Below are positions 27,746 through 37,805 of a stretch of DNA of 64,000 nt, piece by piece. A program made the position numbers and the translations under genes. Source of the stretch: Caldicellulosiruptor acetigenus (GTDB lineage Bacteria; Bacillota; Thermoanaerobacteria; Caldicellulosiruptorales; Caldicellulosiruptoraceae); NCBI RefSeq assembly GCF_026914305.1, contig NZ_CP113866.1:585501-649500 (forward strand), in the 5' to 3' direction. Under the pieces are notes generated by a model. That model was not told where the DNA came from. It made no database searches and saw only the letters and a program-made list of their open reading frames with translations. Every line of letters starts with the position of its first letter. Position 1 is the first letter of the stretch.

Positions 27746-28015
27746 ATGGATACAGCGTTGGTGCTTGAGATTGCAAGACAGGCAATCTTGACAGCATTTT
27801 ATGTTGCAGGGCCCATTTTGCTTGTGTCAATGGTGGTGGGAATAGTTATATCAATTTTGCAGGCAACTACTCAGATAAACGAGCAGACTCTCACTTTTGT
27901 GCCAAAACTGATTGCAATTGCACTTTCGCTTTTGATTTTCGGGCAGTGGATGCTCACAAAGGTGATAGAATTTACGAGGTATTTGTGGACCAATATCAAC
28001 CAGTTTGTAAAGTAA
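27746..28015 (+). CDS. fliQ: Flagellar export gate protein FliQ
   Basis: An 89-residue protein with two transmembrane helices (about residues 15-40 and 52-72). The middle motif Q-A-T-T-Q-I-N-E-Q-T-L-T-F-V-P-K is the FliQ signature. It lies between fliP and fliR. Confidence 0.94.
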   Translation: MDTALVLEIARQAILTAFYVAGPILLVSMVVGIVISILQATTQINEQTLTFVPKLIAIALSLLIFGQWMLTKVIEFTRYLWTNINQFVK

Positions 28016-28035
28016 ATTTTTGAGGAAGAACTCTT

Positions 28036-28818
28036 ATGACAGATATCATCAATACATTTTTAAACAGCTCATACATATTTTTTCTTGTGCTTGCAAGAAT
28101 GAGCGGTCTTTTTATAGCCTCACCAATATTCGGTAGAAGAAACATTCCTGCATATTTTAAAATTGGTTTTGCCTTTTTTTTGAGCTTGCTTGTTGTCACA
28201 ACTTACAGATTTTCTTATAGTGTAACTGCCAATTTGCTGGAGTATATCTTTGTAGTGATTAAAGAGTTCATTGTTGGGCTTTTGATAGGGTATATATCAT
28301 ACATGATATTTTCTGCTATACTTTTGGCGGGTCAAATTATTGACAATGCAATAGGTTTTGGTATGGCAAACGTCATTGACCCTATGAGCGAGATTCAGGT
28401 ACCTCTTTTAGGAAACTTTTTGTACCTTTACATGCTTGTTGTGTTTTTTGGAACAGATGCTCATCACCTTCTTATAAGAGCTGTGGTTTATAGCTACAAG
28501 CTTGTACCGATTGGATATGAGAGTGTAAAAAGAGAAGCGGCTTTGAGTTTTTTGAAGTTTTTTTCAGAACTTTTTTTGATAGGGGTTGAGATAAGCCTGC
28601 CAATTTTGATGAGCATGCTTATTGTAGACATAATTTTAGCTGTGCTTTCAAGAGCTGTGCCACAGATGAATGTGTTCATGGTAGGGCTTCCTATAAAGAT
28701 TGCAATTGGTTTTTTGGTGCTTGTTATCATTCTTCCTTTCATGAACAAGATGATATTTGTACTGATTGACAAGATAGCTGTGTACACTTTTGAATTCTTG
28801 AGAGGGGGCGTCAAGTGA
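28036..28818 (+). CDS. fliR: Flagellar export gate protein FliR
   Basis: A 260-residue membrane protein with about six membrane segments, R-M-S-G-L-F-I-A-S-P-I-F-G near the start and the P-Q-M-N-V-F loop near residue 215. It completes the FliPQR pore and overlaps flhB by four bases (GTGA). Confidence 0.94.
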   Translation: MTDIINTFLNSSYIFFLVLARMSGLFIASPIFGRRNIPAYFKIGFAFFLSLLVVTTYRFSYSVTANLLEYIFVVIKEFIVGLLIGYISYMIFSAILLAGQIIDNAIGFGMANVIDPMSEIQVPLLGNFLYLYMLVVFFGTDAHHLLIRAVVYSYKLVPIGYESVKREAALSFLKFFSELFLIGVEISLPILMSMLIVDIILAVLSRAVPQMNVFMVGLPIKIAIGFLVLVIILPFMNKMIFVLIDKIAVYTFEFLRGGVK

Positions 28819-29915
28819 AGTTAAAATTTGATATTCAGCTGTTTTCAGAAGCAAGTACCAAAACCGAAAAAGCAACCCTCCGCAAACGCCAGGAAGCAAG
28901 AAAACGTGGTATGGTAGCAAAAAGCAGAGAGGTTACCTCTGCTTTTGCTTTATTGATAAGTGTTCTTTTTTTAAAGTTTGCTTATTCTTCAATTGTTGAA
29001 CCGTTGCAGCAAGGAAGCAAATATTTTTTTAGCAATTTGAATTATAATTTAGAAGATGTGCGCGATGCAAGCAGGCTTTTGAGTTTTATAATTACAACCT
29101 CTTTAAAAGTGATTCTTCCTTTCTGCCTTACAATTATGCTTGTTGCAGCAATTGTAGAGTGGGCACAGAGCAGTTTTCTTATTACAGGACAGTCGCTTAA
29201 AATGAGTTTTCAAAAGATTAATCCTGTTGAAGGGTTTAAAAGAATATTTTCGATTAATTCTGTTGTTGAACTTATAAAGTCCATACTGAAAGTGCTGATA
29301 ATCGGATATACAGGATACAGCTACACACAGAGCTTTGCAAAAAAGCTTTTAGAAATGTACGAGATGAATGTACTTACAATTGTCAAGTTTTCCTTTGATT
29401 CTGCTATTAATATGATTTTATGGATGTCAGTGATGTTTTTTGGAATAGCTGTGATAGATTTTATCTTTCAGCGCCAGCAGTATGAAAAAAAGCTTATGAT
29501 GACAAAGGAAGAGGTAAAGGAAGAGTTCAAACAGACAGAAGGAAATCCACAGATAAAGTCCAAGATAAGGGAAAGACAGAGAAGGATTTCTCTTCAAAGG
29601 ATGTTCCAGCAGCTTCCCAAGGCAGATGTTGTCATAACCAACCCGACACACTATGCAGTGGCTCTTTTGTATGAACCAGAAAAGTTTGACGCGCCAAGGG
29701 TGATTGCAAAGGGTAAAGATTACATAGCACTAAAGATAAAACAGGAGGCAATTAAGCACAGGATTGAAATTGTTGAAAATAGAGAGCTTGCAAGAGCTCT
29801 TTACAATATGTGTGAGATTGGCGATTTCATTCCGCCAGAGCTTTACCAGGCAGTTGCAGAGGTTTTAGCATACGTGTACAGCCTTAAAAATTACCAGAAG
29901 GTGAATATAAGATGA
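28815..29915 (+). CDS. flhB: Flagellar export switch protein FlhB
   Basis: A 366-residue protein starting at GTG in a GTGA overlap. After a cytoplasmic start rich in E-K-A-T-x-R-K-R-x-E-A-R come four membrane helices and a cytoplasmic domain with the autocleavage site N-P-T-H (V-V-I-T-N-P-T-H-Y-A-V-A-L). Cleavage between Asn and Pro switches export from rod/hook to filament substrates. Confidence 0.95.
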   Translation: MKLKFDIQLFSEASTKTEKATLRKRQEARKRGMVAKSREVTSAFALLISVLFLKFAYSSIVEPLQQGSKYFFSNLNYNLEDVRDASRLLSFIITTSLKVILPFCLTIMLVAAIVEWAQSSFLITGQSLKMSFQKINPVEGFKRIFSINSVVELIKSILKVLIIGYTGYSYTQSFAKKLLEMYEMNVLTIVKFSFDSAINMILWMSVMFFGIAVIDFIFQRQQYEKKLMMTKEEVKEEFKQTEGNPQIKSKIRERQRRISLQRMFQQLPKADVVITNPTHYAVALLYEPEKFDAPRVIAKGKDYIALKIKQEAIKHRIEIVENRELARALYNMCEIGDFIPPELYQAVAEVLAYVYSLKNYQKVNIR

Positions 29916-31948
29916 ACTTGAAAGGTGCGACTTTTTCTGTATTTGCAATAGTAATAGTGTTATCGATGATACTTCCCATACCACCGAGCTTGCTTGACGT
30001 TTTGATTGCTATCAACCTTTCACTTGCACTTGTTATATTCTTAAACAGCATAAACATAAAAGAAGCTTTGGATTTTTCGGTATTTCCATCACTTCTTCTG
30101 TTTACAACATTGCTCAGGCTTGCTTTGAATATCTCAACAACAAGACAGATATTAACAGGTCAAGGTGAAAATGTTAGGATAGTCTATACTTTTGGAAATT
30201 TTGTTATAGGTAGCAACATCGTTGTTGGTGTGATAATATTCTTTATCATAATCATTATCCAGTTTATAGTAATAACCAGAGGTGCTGAGAGGGTATCAGA
30301 GGTTGCTGCAAGATTTACACTTGATGCAATGCCGGGCAAGCAAATGGCGGTGGATGCCGACCTCAATGCAGGAATAATAACAGAAGAGGAGGCAAGAGAG
30401 AGAAGAAAAAAGATTCAAAAAGAAGCAGACTTTTATGGTGCAATGGACGGTGCGAGCAAGTTTGTCAAGGGCGATGCTATTGCGGCCATATTGATTACCT
30501 TTATCAACGCGCTTGGTGGACTTATAATAGGTGTTGCCATGAGAGGCGAAGATGTCACGGAAGCAATCCAAAAATATCTCCTTTTATCTGTAGGGGATGG
30601 TATTGCAGCTCAGATACCTGCGCTTCTTATTTCAACTGCCACGGGAATTGTTGTGACAAAAGCAGCAGATGAAAGTAAGCTTTCAGAAAGTCTCATAAAA
30701 CAGTTGTTTGAGTTTCACCCGAAAGTACTCTACACGGTCGGGGGTATTCTGGCAGCACTTGCTCTAATTCCCACAATGCCAAAGCTTTCATTGTTTTTCT
30801 TATCTGGGGCTATGTTTGCCATGGGGTTTAGAATGGATAGCAGTCTCAAAAAGATAGAGAGTATTGAAGAAAAACAGGTTGAACAAAAAGAGGTTGAAGA
30901 GCTAAAGAAGCCTGAAAATGTTGTAAATCTCCTATATGTTGACCCTATTGAGGTTGAGTTTGGATATGGGATAATTCCTCTTGCTGACAAAGACCAGGGC
31001 GGAGACCTTTTAGAAAGGGTTGTGATGATAAGAAGACAGCTTGCGCTTGAACTTGGGATTATTGTTCCTACAATCAGGCTCAGGGACAACATGGCACTCA
31101 GGCCTTACGAGTACAGGATAAACATAAAAGGTGTTGAGGTTGCAAGAGCAGAGCTTATGAGCGACAGTCTTCTTGCAATAAATCCTGGTTTTGTCACAGA
31201 GCAGATAGAAGGTATACCAACAAAAGAGCCTGCGTTCGGGCTTGACGCGCTTTGGATTTCATCTTCAATGAAAGAAAGGGCTGAGATGGCAGGATACACT
31301 GTGGTTGACCTTCCATCTGTCATAGCAACTCACCTCACAGAGATAATAAGACGGCATGCTCATGAGCTTTTGACACGGCAGGATGTACAGAAGCTGATTG
31401 ATAATGTCAAGGAGACAAATCCTGTGCTTGTAGATGAGCTCATTCCAAAACTTATGACAGTAGGAGAAGTTCAAAAGGTTTTAGCAAACCTTTTAAAAGA
31501 GCGGATTTCAATAAGGGATATGGTTACCATATTAGAGACGCTTGCTGACTGGGCACCTACTACAAAAGATACTGATGTTTTGACAGAATATGTACGCCAG
31601 GCAATGGCAAGGTACATCACCAAAAAGTATGTGTCTGGCAATGTGCTTGAAGCGGTTACTCTTTCTCCTGAGGTTGAAGAGATGATAATGAATTCTATTC
31701 AAAAAACTGAACAGGGAAGTTTTTTAAATCTTCCGCCTGATTATGTTCAAAAACTTATAAACAATCTCAGCAATATTTTAGAAAAATTACTAAGTACATC
31801 AGCTCAGCCAATAGTCATTTGTTCGCCGATAGTTAGGATATATTTTAGAAGGCTCATTGAAAACATCTTTCCTGACGTTGTGGTACTTTCGTACAATGAG
31901 ATACTGCCGAATGTGCAGATTAAAACAGTTGGGATGGTGGAAGTTTAA
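29912..31948 (+). CDS. flhA: Flagellar export protein FlhA
   Basis: A 678-residue protein with about eight N-terminal membrane helices, the FHIPEP signature region (A-A-R-F-T-L-D-A-M-P-G-K-Q-M-A-V-D-A-D) near residue 140, and a large C-terminal cytoplasmic domain that docks export chaperones. It is coupled to flhB by an ATGA overlap. Confidence 0.95.
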   Translation: MNLKGATFSVFAIVIVLSMILPIPPSLLDVLIAINLSLALVIFLNSINIKEALDFSVFPSLLLFTTLLRLALNISTTRQILTGQGENVRIVYTFGNFVIGSNIVVGVIIFFIIIIIQFIVITRGAERVSEVAARFTLDAMPGKQMAVDADLNAGIITEEEARERRKKIQKEADFYGAMDGASKFVKGDAIAAILITFINALGGLIIGVAMRGEDVTEAIQKYLLLSVGDGIAAQIPALLISTATGIVVTKAADESKLSESLIKQLFEFHPKVLYTVGGILAALALIPTMPKLSLFFLSGAMFAMGFRMDSSLKKIESIEEKQVEQKEVEELKKPENVVNLLYVDPIEVEFGYGIIPLADKDQGGDLLERVVMIRRQLALELGIIVPTIRLRDNMALRPYEYRINIKGVEVARAELMSDSLLAINPGFVTEQIEGIPTKEPAFGLDALWISSSMKERAEMAGYTVVDLPSVIATHLTEIIRRHAHELLTRQDVQKLIDNVKETNPVLVDELIPKLMTVGEVQKVLANLLKERISIRDMVTILETLADWAPTTKDTDVLTEYVRQAMARYITKKYVSGNVLEAVTLSPEVEEMIMNSIQKTEQGSFLNLPPDYVQKLINNLSNILEKLLSTSAQPIVICSPIVRIYFRRLIENIFPDVVVLSYNEILPNVQIKTVGMVEV

Positions 31949-31950
31949 AG

Positions 31951-33069
31951 ATGAGAATTAAGAGGTATTTGGCACATGATATGCAGGAGGCGTTAATAAG
32001 AATAAAAGCAGATTTGGGCAAGGATGCGGTAATACTTTCGACCAAAAAGGTAAGGCAAAAAGGTTTGTTAGGATTTTTCAAAAAGCCTCTGATAGAAGTT
32101 ACAGCCGCATGCGAGGATGAGAAGATAGTCAAAAAAGAGGAAGAGGCTATAAGACAAGAAAGTTTGGCTTTGAGTCTTCAGATGACCCAGATAAAAGAAC
32201 TTGAAAAAAAGATTGACTCTCTTGAAAAAACTTTGAAAGAGGTTATAAAGAAAGAGCAAGAAGAAGGTATTAGCCAGACAAAAGAGCTGAGCAAGAAAAA
32301 TTTTCTTGATGTTATGAGAGAGATTTTAATAAAAAACGGTGTGGAAAATGAAATTGTAGATATGTTACTTTCAAATGTCAGTGGAGAGGCTTCGATTAAT
32401 GGTGTTGTAAACTTTATGTACAAGGAAATAAAGAATATGTTAGGGGCAGCAGCGCCGCTTTCGTTTAATTCAAAGCTTCCAAAGATTGTGTTTTTTGTAG
32501 GTCCAACAGGTGTTGGAAAGACAACCACAATTGCCAAGATTGCTGCTAAGCTCATGTTTGAAGATGGGAAAAAGGTAGGATTTATCACAGCAGATACATA
32601 CAGAATTGCTGCGGTTGAGCAGCTTAAAACCTATGCCGAGATTATGAATATCAAGACAAAGGTGTGGTATGAGGTTGACGAGTATGATAGAATAATTGAA
32701 AGTTTTGCTGACTCAGATGTTGTTCTTGTTGACACTGCGGGTAGGAGTCACAAGAACCAGGAACACATGGACGAACTCAAAGCGTTTGTAGCCAAGGCAA
32801 ATCCAGATGAGGTGTTTTTGCTTCTTAGTGCCACAACCCAACCGTCGGTGTTTAAAGAGGTGGTTAATACCTATTCGTTTTTAGAGGATTACAAGGTTAT
32901 CATCACCAAAGTAGATGAAGTATCAACTTATGGGAATATATTAAATATACGCTACTTTACACAAAAGCCAATTGCGTATATAACAACTGGTCAGAATGTA
33001 CCTGATGATATTGAACAGTTTAACCCTGAACAATTTGCAAAACTCATCATAGGGAGTAAGGTTTTATGA
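31951..33069 (+). CDS. flhF: Flagellar SRP-like GTPase FlhF
   Basis: A 372-residue GTPase with an N-terminal basic and coiled region (about residues 1-110) and an NG domain: P-loop [16 protein letters not shown] and T-K-V-D. FlhF sets flagellum position and number with FlhG. The flhG start lies in its stop. Confidence 0.94.
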   Translation: MRIKRYLAHDMQEALIRIKADLGKDAVILSTKKVRQKGLLGFFKKPLIEVTAACEDEKIVKKEEEAIRQESLALSLQMTQIKELEKKIDSLEKTLKEVIKKEQEEGISQTKELSKKNFLDVMREILIKNGVENEIVDMLLSNVSGEASINGVVNFMYKEIKNMLGAAAPLSFNSKLPKIVFFVGPTGVGKTTTIAKIAAKLMFEDGKKVGFITADTYRIAAVEQLKTYAEIMNIKTKVWYEVDEYDRIIESFADSDVVLVDTAGRSHKNQEHMDELKAFVAKANPDEVFLLLSATTQPSVFKEVVNTYSFLEDYKVIITKVDEVSTYGNILNIRYFTQKPIAYITTGQNVPDDIEQFNPEQFAKLIIGSKVL

Positions 33070-33962
33070 GAGACCAGGCACAGGGGTTAAGAAATCTTGT
33101 GAGAAAAGCTGGCATTGAGGCAAATATTCCTGTCTATCAAGGTGCGCCATCAAAAGTTGTGACAATTACAAGTGGTAAAGGCGGTGTTGGCAAGACAAAT
33201 CTTACTGTAAACTTGGCAATTGCTTTAAAAAAGATAGGTAAAAGAGTGCTCATAATTGACGCTGATTTAGGACTTTCAAATGTAGAGGTGCTACTTGGAA
33301 CATCGCCAAAATATAATGTAAAAGATGTCTTGGAAGGCAAGAAAGACATATTTTCAATTGTTGAAGAAGGGCCGCTGGGTATCAAATTTATATCAGGTGG
33401 GTCTGGGATAGTTGACCTTGCAAATTTGGATGAGGAAAGACTTTTGAGGTTAATTGAATGTGCCCAGCTGATAAATAGATCTTTTGATATTGTTCTTATT
33501 GACACAGGGGCTGGGATTTCAAGAAATGTTATGGAGTTTGTTATGATGTCAGATGAGGTGATTGTAATTACAACTCCAGAGCCTACCTCTATCACCGATG
33601 CTTATGCTATAATAAAGGCAATTGTTGCGAGAGATTTTGACCACAAGATAAACCTTTTGATAAACAGGGTAAACGGCATAAAAGAAGCAGAGGAGATTTT
33701 TTTCAGGCTAAATGGTGTGATTAAAAGGTTTTTGCAAAGAGAAGTAGAATATATAGGGTATATAGAAGAGAATAGTATTGTTTCAAAATCAGTTATCAAA
33801 CAGGTACCATTTATGATATCATATGAAAAGAGCAACATTTCACGACAGGTTGAAAATGTGGCAATGAAACTTGTAATGTCTTCTGAGAGTGTTGAGGAAA
33901 AAAATCGGGGTGGTTTTTCACGGTTTATTGACTCAATTATTAAAAGGCTTCGTGAAAGGTAG
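33066..33962 (+). CDS. flhG: MinD-like ATPase FlhG (FleN/YlxH)
   Basis: A 298-residue ParA/MinD ATPase with an N-terminal Q-A-x-x-L-R-x-L-V motif that activates the FlhF GTPase, deviant Walker A G-K-G-G-V-G-K-T-N, and I-D-A-D-L-G-L-S-N. It limits flagellar number. Overlap with flhF is four bases (ATGA). Confidence 0.94.
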   Translation: MRDQAQGLRNLVRKAGIEANIPVYQGAPSKVVTITSGKGGVGKTNLTVNLAIALKKIGKRVLIIDADLGLSNVEVLLGTSPKYNVKDVLEGKKDIFSIVEEGPLGIKFISGGSGIVDLANLDEERLLRLIECAQLINRSFDIVLIDTGAGISRNVMEFVMMSDEVIVITTPEPTSITDAYAIIKAIVARDFDHKINLLINRVNGIKEAEEIFFRLNGVIKRFLQREVEYIGYIEENSIVSKSVIKQVPFMISYEKSNISRQVENVAMKLVMSSESVEEKNRGGFSRFIDSIIKRLRER

Positions 33963-33977
33963 AAGAGGGGGCTTTTT

Positions 33978-34676
33978 ATGCGCAAGATTTTCAGAGTAGG
34001 TGATAAGATTGAAATTGTCAGAATAGACAGGCGAACATGGGAAGAAAAGGACGTGCAGTATATTTCCAAAATTGCCGATATAAAAGATGAGTATTTTTAT
34101 ATCTTCACACCAATAAAAGAAGGAGTTTATGTGACATTTTACATTGATGAGATTTTAAGGGTGTACAAGGTTTCAAGCGACGGTGTGTGGGTGTTTGATG
34201 GAGTTGTTGAGGAGAGGTTTAAAGAACCAGAATACATGATAAAAGTCAAGCAGATATCTGACGTTCGAAAAATCCAGAGAAGAATGTTTTTCAGGCTTCC
34301 AATAAACTTAGATATATTTGTAAAACTTTTAAATTCTGGTCTAATGTCAAGAGAGAATACACCAGAAGAAGCAGCAGATGACTTTTCAGAAGGAAAGATT
34401 GTAAAAGCCCTCACAAAGGATATCAGCGGTGGAGGTGTTTGTTTTATAACTCAAGAAGAGTTTGAAATAGGTGACCTAATCTTGACCAAGATACCAATTG
34501 AACAAGAAGAGCTTATCTTAAAAGCCCAGATACTTCGAAAAGAGAGGGTTCAGCACCCGACGTACAGGTTTATGTACGGTTGCAAGTTTGTTGAGGCAAG
34601 ACAGAATGAAATAGACAAAATAGTGAGGTTTATTTTTGCTCAGCAACAAAAGATGAGACAAAAAGGTTTGCTGTAG
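33978..34676 (+). CDS. PilZ-domain c-di-GMP-binding flagellar brake protein (YcgR-like)
   Basis: A 232-residue protein with an N-terminal YcgR-type beta domain and a C-terminal PilZ domain. Both c-di-GMP motifs are present: R-R-M-F-F-R near residue 97 and D-I-S-G-G-G near 150. A motility brake controlled by cyclic di-GMP is the expected role. It lies between flhG and cheA, where Bacillus has cheB. Confidence 0.87.
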   Translation: MRKIFRVGDKIEIVRIDRRTWEEKDVQYISKIADIKDEYFYIFTPIKEGVYVTFYIDEILRVYKVSSDGVWVFDGVVEERFKEPEYMIKVKQISDVRKIQRRMFFRLPINLDIFVKLLNSGLMSRENTPEEAADDFSEGKIVKALTKDISGGGVCFITQEEFEIGDLILTKIPIEQEELILKAQILRKERVQHPTYRFMYGCKFVEARQNEIDKIVRFIFAQQQKMRQKGLL

Positions 34677-34726
34677 AGAATAACCCAAAAAAGCCTTTTG
34701 TGCGAAAGAAGGAGAGTGATGAAAAA

Positions 34727-36727
34727 ATGGATATGTCTCAGTACCTTGGAATGTTTATAGAAGAAGCAAGAGACCACATTCAAAGTCTTAACGACAATAT
34801 GTTAAAACTTGAAGAAAACCCGGAGGACTTGCAACTTGTAAATGAGATTTTCAGGTCAGCTCACACTTTAAAAGGCATGGCTGGTACCATGGGATTTGTC
34901 AACATGCAAAAACTCACTCATGCGATGGAAAATGTTCTTGCTGCTGCACGCGATGGAAAGTTAAAAGTAAATCCTAATATCATGGATGTCCTTTTCAAGA
35001 CAGTTGATGCGCTTGAAGCATACTTAGATGTTATAGTTGCAACAGGCACAGAAGGGCAAGAAGCAAATAGCCACCTTGTCAACGCTTTGAATGCCATTTT
35101 GGGAAAACCTGCCGAAGATATGGCGCTACCATCTACATCAAAAGCAGGTAAGAAATATGAGTACGACGAATTTGTTGTAAGAGCAATAGAGCGGGCGTGG
35201 AGCCAAGGTTTTAACGTTTACAAATTTGATGTTGAGCTTGACCAGAACTGTCTTTTAAAATCTGCGCGTGCGTACCTTGTTTTCAGAGCTGTTGAGGAGT
35301 TTGGCGAGATTATTCATTCAAAACCCTCTGTTCAGGACATTGAAGATGAAAAGTTTGACTTTGAATTTTCTATAACTGTGATAAGCAAGCAGCCGATTGA
35401 AAAGATAAGAGAGAGAATTCTTTCAATTTCAGAGATAAGAGAAGTAAAAGCACTTGAGATAAAGTCTGGCGAGGTTGGCAGAGCAGAAGAAAAAGAAGAA
35501 ATTGAAGAGGTGCAGCAAGAGTCTCAAGTACAGGAAACTGTAAAGGTTGTAAGGCAGCAAAAACAGGAAGCACCTCAGAAGACAAGCAAGACAGTTAGAG
35601 TCGACATTGAAAGATTAGACGTTCTCATGAACCTGGTAAGCGAGCTTATAATTATCAAAAGCCGAATAGAAGGACTTGCTAAAAAGTATAATGATAGACA
35701 GTACGAAGAGTCTATTGAGTATTTGGAGAGAATCACAACAAGTTTGCACGATGCTGTTATGAAAGTCCGAATGGTGCCGGTTGAAAGGGTATTTTCACGT
35801 TTTCCGAGGATGATGAGAGATTTAGCAAGAGAGCTTGGAAAGGAATTTGAACTTGTAATGTCTGGTGAGGATACAGAGGTTGACAGGACAATTGTGGACG
35901 AGCTTGGCGACCCGCTCATTCATCTTCTGAGAAACGCTGCCGACCATGGAATAGAAGACCCCGAGGAGAGGGTCAAAAACGGCAAGTCAAGAAGCGGGCT
36001 TATAAAACTTTCAGCTTATCATGACGGGAACAATGTTGTCATTGAGGTTGAAGATGATGGCAAAGGTATTGATTTGGAAAAGGTAAAGCAGAAAGCGATA
36101 GAAAAAGGACTTTTAAAAGAGGACCAAATAGATTTATCAGACCAGGAAATAATAGATTTTCTGTTTATGCCGAGCTTTTCAACCAAAGACAAGGTTACAA
36201 ACCTGTCTGGACGTGGTGTTGGGCTTGATGTTGTAAAGACCAAGATTGAACAGCTTGGTGGGATGGTTGAGGTAAAGACCCAGAAAGGCAAAGGAACCAA
36301 GTTTGTGATAAGACTTCCGCTAACTCTTGCTATTATTCAGGCACTGCTTGTCACTGTACATGATGAGATATATGCAATCCCTGTTGCATCAATCAGAGAG
36401 ATTGTGGATGTTGCAAAAGAGGATATAAAGGTTGTGCAAAAAGGAAAAGAGATAATCATGCTAAGAAACCAGGTAATTCCAATAAAGCACTTACATTCTA
36501 TTGTGGGTTTAGAGCCAGTCCTTGACAAGAAGAAATTTACAGTTGTAATAGTAAGGCGTGGCGAAAAGCTGACAGGAATCATTGTTGACAGGCTTTTAGG
36601 GCAGCAGGATATTGTTATAAAATCGCTTGGAAAGTATTTAGAGGGAATTAGACTCATATCAGGCGCAACAATACTTGGTGATGGGTCTGTTGCAATGATA
36701 CTTGACCCTAATATGCTCACTGTGTAA
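34727..36727 (+). CDS. cheA: Chemotaxis histidine kinase CheA
   Basis: A 666-residue kinase with the five CheA domains: HPt with phospho-His46 in R-S-A-H-T-L-K-G, a CheY-binding P2 (about 135-225), a Gln/Glu linker, dimerisation helices, the HATPase core (N-A-A-D-H-G-I, D-D-G-K-G-I-D, G-R-G-V-G-L-D-V-V) and a CheW-like regulatory end. ATG 34727 follows AAGGAGAG; an in-frame GTG at 34700 lies upstream of that site. Confidence 0.95.
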   Translation: MDMSQYLGMFIEEARDHIQSLNDNMLKLEENPEDLQLVNEIFRSAHTLKGMAGTMGFVNMQKLTHAMENVLAAARDGKLKVNPNIMDVLFKTVDALEAYLDVIVATGTEGQEANSHLVNALNAILGKPAEDMALPSTSKAGKKYEYDEFVVRAIERAWSQGFNVYKFDVELDQNCLLKSARAYLVFRAVEEFGEIIHSKPSVQDIEDEKFDFEFSITVISKQPIEKIRERILSISEIREVKALEIKSGEVGRAEEKEEIEEVQQESQVQETVKVVRQQKQEAPQKTSKTVRVDIERLDVLMNLVSELIIIKSRIEGLAKKYNDRQYEESIEYLERITTSLHDAVMKVRMVPVERVFSRFPRMMRDLARELGKEFELVMSGEDTEVDRTIVDELGDPLIHLLRNAADHGIEDPEERVKNGKSRSGLIKLSAYHDGNNVVIEVEDDGKGIDLEKVKQKAIEKGLLKEDQIDLSDQEIIDFLFMPSFSTKDKVTNLSGRGVGLDVVKTKIEQLGGMVEVKTQKGKGTKFVIRLPLTLAIIQALLVTVHDEIYAIPVASIREIVDVAKEDIKVVQKGKEIIMLRNQVIPIKHLHSIVGLEPVLDKKKFTVVIVRRGEKLTGIIVDRLLGQQDIVIKSLGKYLEGIRLISGATILGDGSVAMILDPNMLTV

Positions 36728-36756
36728 CAAAAAAGTTATAGAGGTGGAAAGAGAAG

Positions 36757-37179
36757 ATGGAACAGTACTTAGTTTTCAGGCTTGCGGATGAGCATTATGG
36801 TTTGAATGTGAATAATATAGAGAACATAGAAAAACTTATGCCAATAACCAGAGTACCTCACACAAAAGAGTATGTAAAAGGAGTTATAAATCTTCGAGGC
36901 GAGATTGTACCAGTTATTGACCTTCGTGAAAAGATTGGGGTTGAAAAAAAGGAGTTTGGTGAAGAGACAAGGATTTTGATTGTCAACTGGAAAGGCGAGT
37001 TCAAGGTAGGACTGATAATTGACGAGGTTCTGGATGTGGTATATCTTTCTAAAGAAGATTTTGACCAAGCAACAAGGGATAGGAACGAGTTTAAGTTTTC
37101 GATTGCAAAGTATAATGGCATGCTCATAAATGTAATAAACCTTGAAGATGTGCTTTTTGAAAAAGCCGAGGAGGGTTAA
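36757..37179 (+). CDS. cheW: Chemotaxis coupling protein CheW
   Basis: A 140-residue CheW fold linking receptors to CheA. The motif G-V-I-N-L-R-G-E-I-V-P-V-I-D-L-R is typical. It lies 30 bases after cheA and 5 before cheC. Confidence 0.94.
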   Translation: MEQYLVFRLADEHYGLNVNNIENIEKLMPITRVPHTKEYVKGVINLRGEIVPVIDLREKIGVEKKEFGEETRILIVNWKGEFKVGLIIDEVLDVVYLSKEDFDQATRDRNEFKFSIAKYNGMLINVINLEDVLFEKAEEG

Positions 37180-37184
37180 ATTTT

Positions 37185-37802
37185 ATGAATTTTTCAAACA
37201 GTGAAATAAATGAAATGTATTTAGATGTCTTGAAAGAGCTTGGGAACATAGGAACAGGCAATGCAGTGTCAGCTCTTGCTATGATGATTGGCAGGAAAAT
37301 AAACATGAAAGTCCCTGTTGTAAAGATGGTTAAACTCCAAGAAGTTCCAGAGATACTTGGCGGGGCAGAGATTCCTGTAGTTGGAATTTTATTGAACGTG
37401 GAAGGCGACATCGAAGGATTTATCATGTTTGTCATGTCTCAAGCTTCTGCCCACCTTCTTGTAAACATGTTAATGGGCACAGCTTTAAATGGATACAGCG
37501 AATTTACAGACATAGAAAAGTCTGCCTTGATGGAGATTGGGAACATCTTGGCAGGAGCGTATTTAACAGCACTTTCAAGTCTGACAGGTTTTAAGATGAT
37601 TCAATCTGTTCCGCAGCTTGCTGAAGACATGGCAGGCGCGATTTTAAGTTTTCCTGCCATTCAGTTTGGCGAGACAGGTGACACTGCACTTTATATCGAA
37701 ACCGAGATTTTTGAAGAAAGCAGCAGGATTGTTGCTGATTTTTTCCTTATACCAACAATAGAGTCATATCAAAAAATGTTAAAAGCACTGGGAGTAGCAT
37801 AA
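37185..37802 (+). CDS. cheC: CheY-P phosphatase CheC
   Basis: A 205-residue protein with two CheC/FliY phosphatase motifs: E-L-G-N near residue 18 and E-I-G-N near 117, each followed by a Pro about 25 residues later. CheC removes phosphate from CheY-P and is stimulated by CheD, encoded just downstream. Confidence 0.94.
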   Translation: MNFSNSEINEMYLDVLKELGNIGTGNAVSALAMMIGRKINMKVPVVKMVKLQEVPEILGGAEIPVVGILLNVEGDIEGFIMFVMSQASAHLLVNMLMGTALNGYSEFTDIEKSALMEIGNILAGAYLTALSSLTGFKMIQSVPQLAEDMAGAILSFPAIQFGETGDTALYIETEIFEESSRIVADFFLIPTIESYQKMLKALGVA

Positions 37803-37805
37803 AAG